Below are positions 62,301 to 64,000 of a DNA stretch of 64,000 bases, in pieces. This DNA is from a virus. Both the position numbers and the translations under genes were made by a program. The stretch covers positions 1 through 64,000 of IMG/VR virus record IMGVR_UViG_3300033984_000416; one strand, written 5' to 3'. How positions within the stretch are numbered: position 1 is the stretch's first letter; every line of letters begins with the position of its first letter. A model generated the notes under the pieces. That model searched no databases. It was not told the DNA's origin and was given only the letters and a program-made list of their open reading frames with translations.

Positions 62301-64000
62301 TTCCATTAACAAATTCAAAGAACATTCTTTTGAATTCATTTTTTACCTGTTGTGGTAATCTATTAATAAGGTGTTCATCATCAATTTCTTGATAATCTAT
62401 TAACGCTGTAAGCTCTAAGGCTGTTACATACATATCTCGTGTAGGTGGTGTAAATGTTTGTGTTAAGTTTTTATGCCAAAGTATTGGGTCGTTCTTTCCA
62501 GAACCACCACCCGTTATTTTACCACCTTCAACCACTGGGTTGTTTGTTTGTTTTCGCCATATTATACTACCTATATAAGCACACCAAAGTCTAGGTGCGT
62601 GAACAAAACCACCTTTTTTATCAAACAAGTGTTTAATTTCATTTGTTTCTAAAGCACTACCTTTGGTTGTATTCCATGGAAGTGAATTTAAAAATAAAAA
62701 CGCTTTTGAATAATCACCACATGGAACCGTTGAGTTACTTGAAGTTGTTATACGTGCATATCCTTGGTTATAATAAAAATAACTACCAAATAAACTAAAA
62801 GAATCCTCATCATAAGCATCTCTATAATTAACGTTTTCAGATGCTTTAAACATAAAGGCTCTTTGTTCAACATAAGGGTAAGTAATATCTTTAACATTAT
62901 TGTTTATCCATTCGTTAAAAAAGTCTCTGTTTTTACCTAAATCTAAGTGAAGTGTATCTATTTTTTTTCCTTTATACCAACCTTTGTAAAACTCTTCTTT
63001 ATTTGCTGGTAGCCTAATGTTTCCAGTTTTTTTGAAATCCGACCATGATGTTGCTGAACTTCCGTCTGGTGAATTATCGTGTTTTTTTCTATTATACGCT
63101 AAACCACCATCTGTATTTTTATAAAACACAAACTCTAAGGGTAATTTAGTCATTCCATTACCATAATCTAAATTAGCATACTCTTGAATACCTAAAGGTC
63201 CACCAAATGTATTGTAACCAGCACTATTATCAACAATTTCATCGGCTGATAGTTTTTCCAATATTAACATATTGTTTTCTGGTTTAACTTTTTCTGGTGC
63301 TGGATATAAAAGTGCTTTTGTTTTAAACTCATCTGCTTTTAGTATTTTAATATAAACACCACCATCATCTGGTTTACTAAAATCACCATTTATTGTCGTT
63401 GCTGTACCATAATTAGAGCTGTAATTAGTTAAAAAAATGTAACCTTCTTCTTTTGATTTTAATGAAGTTTTAGCTGGTTCAATAATCCACTTACCAGTAT
63501 AACCACCATTAATTGGTATTACCATGTGTAAATCTGGATTACTGTACGTATATGTTTTTGTTTTTGTAGATACTGGGTTTCCACCAATATAGTTATAAAA
63601 ATAATTATCACCTAGAGGTTTTATTACATTTGTTGGTAATGCACCTCTAGCGTTTAAATCTATTTCACCAATTACACTAGTCACAGCACTTAGAGTTAAC
63701 ATAGACATCGATGATTTTATTTTAGGGTCTTTAACACCTCTTAATATGGCTTCAGATTCAATCTCGGCCATACTAATAATATCATCAGAAGTCATAATTG
63801 TTTCATCGTTTGTATAACCTAAAAAAGTCATACCTCTAATAACCATAAGTCTTGCAACTTCATCGTAATTTTTAAATTCCATTCTACTGTATGGCTCTGT
63901 AGTGTTAAAAATAGATGTATCAATTGGGTTGCTTGGGAACCAAGTTGTTTCTTGTTTTTCGGTATCCGCTTTAACATCTTCACTAGCTTTTGCGGCTTTT
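59398..64000 (-). CDS. Giant tail-hub protein with M15 peptidase and SleB-like domains
   Basis: At least 1533 residues. The frame stays open from the Met codon at 63882 to the right edge, so the 5' end is outside the window. A segment coded at 60720-60935 (YTAEIEMMGNAMIQPMMYF, then HGAYMITRVKHSIKPNSMMT) resembles gp27/gpD-type hub proteins. Next comes a VanY/M15 peptidase (60090-60400) with SNHQWGIAIDLG and YWHFEYQG holding the zinc ligands. The C-terminus is SleB-like (59430-59910: AICSLEAGGPQS, ADVAQSIYNRV). It is probably the cell-puncturing hub that opens peptidoglycan at infection. Confidence 0.83.
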   Translation of the reverse strand, partial: KAAKASEDVKADTEKQETTWFPSNPIDTSIFNTTEPYSRMEFKNYDEVARLMVIRGMTFLGYTNDETIMTSDDIISMAEIESEAILRGVKDPKIKSSMSMLTLSAVTSVIGEIDLNARGALPTNVIKPLGDNYFYNYIGGNPVSTKTKTYTYSNPDLHMVIPINGGYTGKWIIEPAKTSLKSKEEGYIFLTNYSSNYGTATTINGDFSKPDDGGVYIKILKADEFKTKALLYPAPEKVKPENNMLILEKLSADEIVDNSAGYNTFGGPLGIQEYANLDYGNGMTKLPLEFVFYKNTDGGLAYNRKKHDNSPDGSSATSWSDFKKTGNIRLPANKEEFYKGWYKGKKIDTLHLDLGKNRDFFNEWINNNVKDITYPYVEQRAFMFKASENVNYRDAYDEDSFSLFGSYFYYNQGYARITTSSNSTVPCGDYSKAFLFLNSLPWNTTKGSALETNEIKHLFDKKGGFVHAPRLWCAYIGSIIWRKQTNNPVVEGGKITGGGSGKNDPILWHKNLTQTFTPPTRDMYVTALELTALIDYQEIDDEHLINRLPQQVKNEFKRMFFEFVNGTDGMISWKSISENLEIWTGSGGDFNVWLKALRVTITLDKDKDVYNVPASSFTNPNFRNGSNGKAYKIITPLPTTDGSSASVHTDYLALELDGDYTNNSAVTTLMSALMQPVIIANTGYKIWTKVGTTTTQVGTYGGSGAIGGGGSASVATTNRNEFEEISVTKKNFDLYINTILKKLQTTASAYSDVNVKKNLEQSLFGTANEDVIKLQLYRTCKNIRDKWLAGTTSADKILYQCGGVDGGRSNVDAKLGDHYGNKTPKFIDSFRFVSRSFKDIGDKLYINPLPINDYLVENSNTSAYDAISSMLASNKFDFVALPTFINFRDPKEVESIFKPFPNYGEAVTKGSCGPTFVCVYSGQKSKHLDYKNADYPDDGINLRCDENGNVSPSTVPDDFTTDLNDFEDGMGVFTVKYSQQNQNIFKDINLDQSEFSETDESLQIQEDISQKGSETNRTIAGQNIYNVYSVRSYTAEIEMMGNAMIQPMMYFQLDNIPMFHGAYMITRVKHSIKPNSMMTNFSGVRIKYTETPLMTAMDLYMSLAEGMDTSQAGDGAVTNVSSTKAYPAIVLTIIDNGGSPSNIEAKNIKLLEIPTIAGISNQLTSKNDKHKNRLIAEAIVPLENMLKDWVTWMKENGFKGTDNGKTFARITSAYRTEADQAAAGSNASKGVSNHQWGIAIDLGYFEKDGTKIDNTNGLVKYFDIANNPALEWLLENSYRYGFELPYLMRDGVGSYNEYWHFEYQGTAAQYCAKDNPTSTGGYKIKKFQAQFDFVKNPKSNDGKDSIYKDCIYKQIKYKDGVEIVLGDKADYWALMAICSLEAGGPQSRADVAQSIYNRVSVPKQPYGKTIKEVVVQEGQYEPTFKNRPEWKAISDEQTAIKAVMNSKSITSSKAKSFLTETIAALKDTTLQENSRSFIGTRTEFLAYNPKSSKAVGVISRTPDKTNNNFYWEYAGKQIKDGTPPNPPNLASYA

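Overview
The window is part of a large, AT-rich, T4-like (myovirus) phage genome whose host is very probably a member of the Bacteroidetes (Flavobacteriia-like). The T4-type core is clear: baseplate wedge gp6 and gp25, recombination nucleases gp46/gp47, UvsX, gp32, a 5'-3' exonuclease/RNase H, a DnaB/gp41-type helicase, a primase and NrdA/NrdB. Four things point to the host. Seven promoters fit the Bacteroidetes sigma consensus (TTG-N19/20-TAnnTTTG, six exact and one with a one-base change). Start codons have A-rich leaders without Shine-Dalgarno sites. The phage carries a sigma factor very like the Bacteroidetes primary sigma. A small histone H1-like (Hc1) protein and SprB-like repeats are both Bacteroidetes hallmarks.

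Every gene but one is on the minus strand, so transcription runs from high to low coordinates. The exception is a GNAT-like gene at 17922-18308. From right to left: a giant tail-hub protein with two cell-wall hydrolase domains (59398 to beyond the right edge); small unknown genes (57389-59360); a replication/nucleotide block (gp32, uvsX, exonuclease, helicase, nrdB, nrdA; 48624-57153); a tail/baseplate/fibre block (gp25, gp6, a 1565-aa SprB-like protein, several unknown baseplate-type proteins, a 1343-aa Cys-rich protein, a 1383-aa beta-roll fibre, two fibre/collar paralogues; 20251-48520); a second replication/recombination block (RuvC-like resolvase, primase, RecB-like nuclease, gp47, macro domain, gp46, sigma factor; 10640-20202); then lysis and structural genes (amidase, spanin-like pair, tube-like protein, acidic proteins, GH19 endolysin, YkuD-like protein; 1426-10595); and small genes at the left edge.

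Two promoter classes seem to split the genome. Host-type promoters lie before replication and regulatory genes (gp32 twice, the RecB-like nuclease operon, primase, the gene at 11557, a gene at 58722, and a variant before the sigma gene). A different element, GATATTTATA, usually 22-25 nt before the ATG, precedes structural and lysis genes and also, in the opposite orientation, the single plus-strand gene. The simplest reading is early/middle transcription by host sigma and late transcription by a phage-directed machinery, perhaps the phage sigma. Six intrinsic terminators separate the transcription units.

No tRNA, CRISPR array, insertion sequence or reverse transcriptase was seen. No stretch longer than 300 bases lacks a gene.
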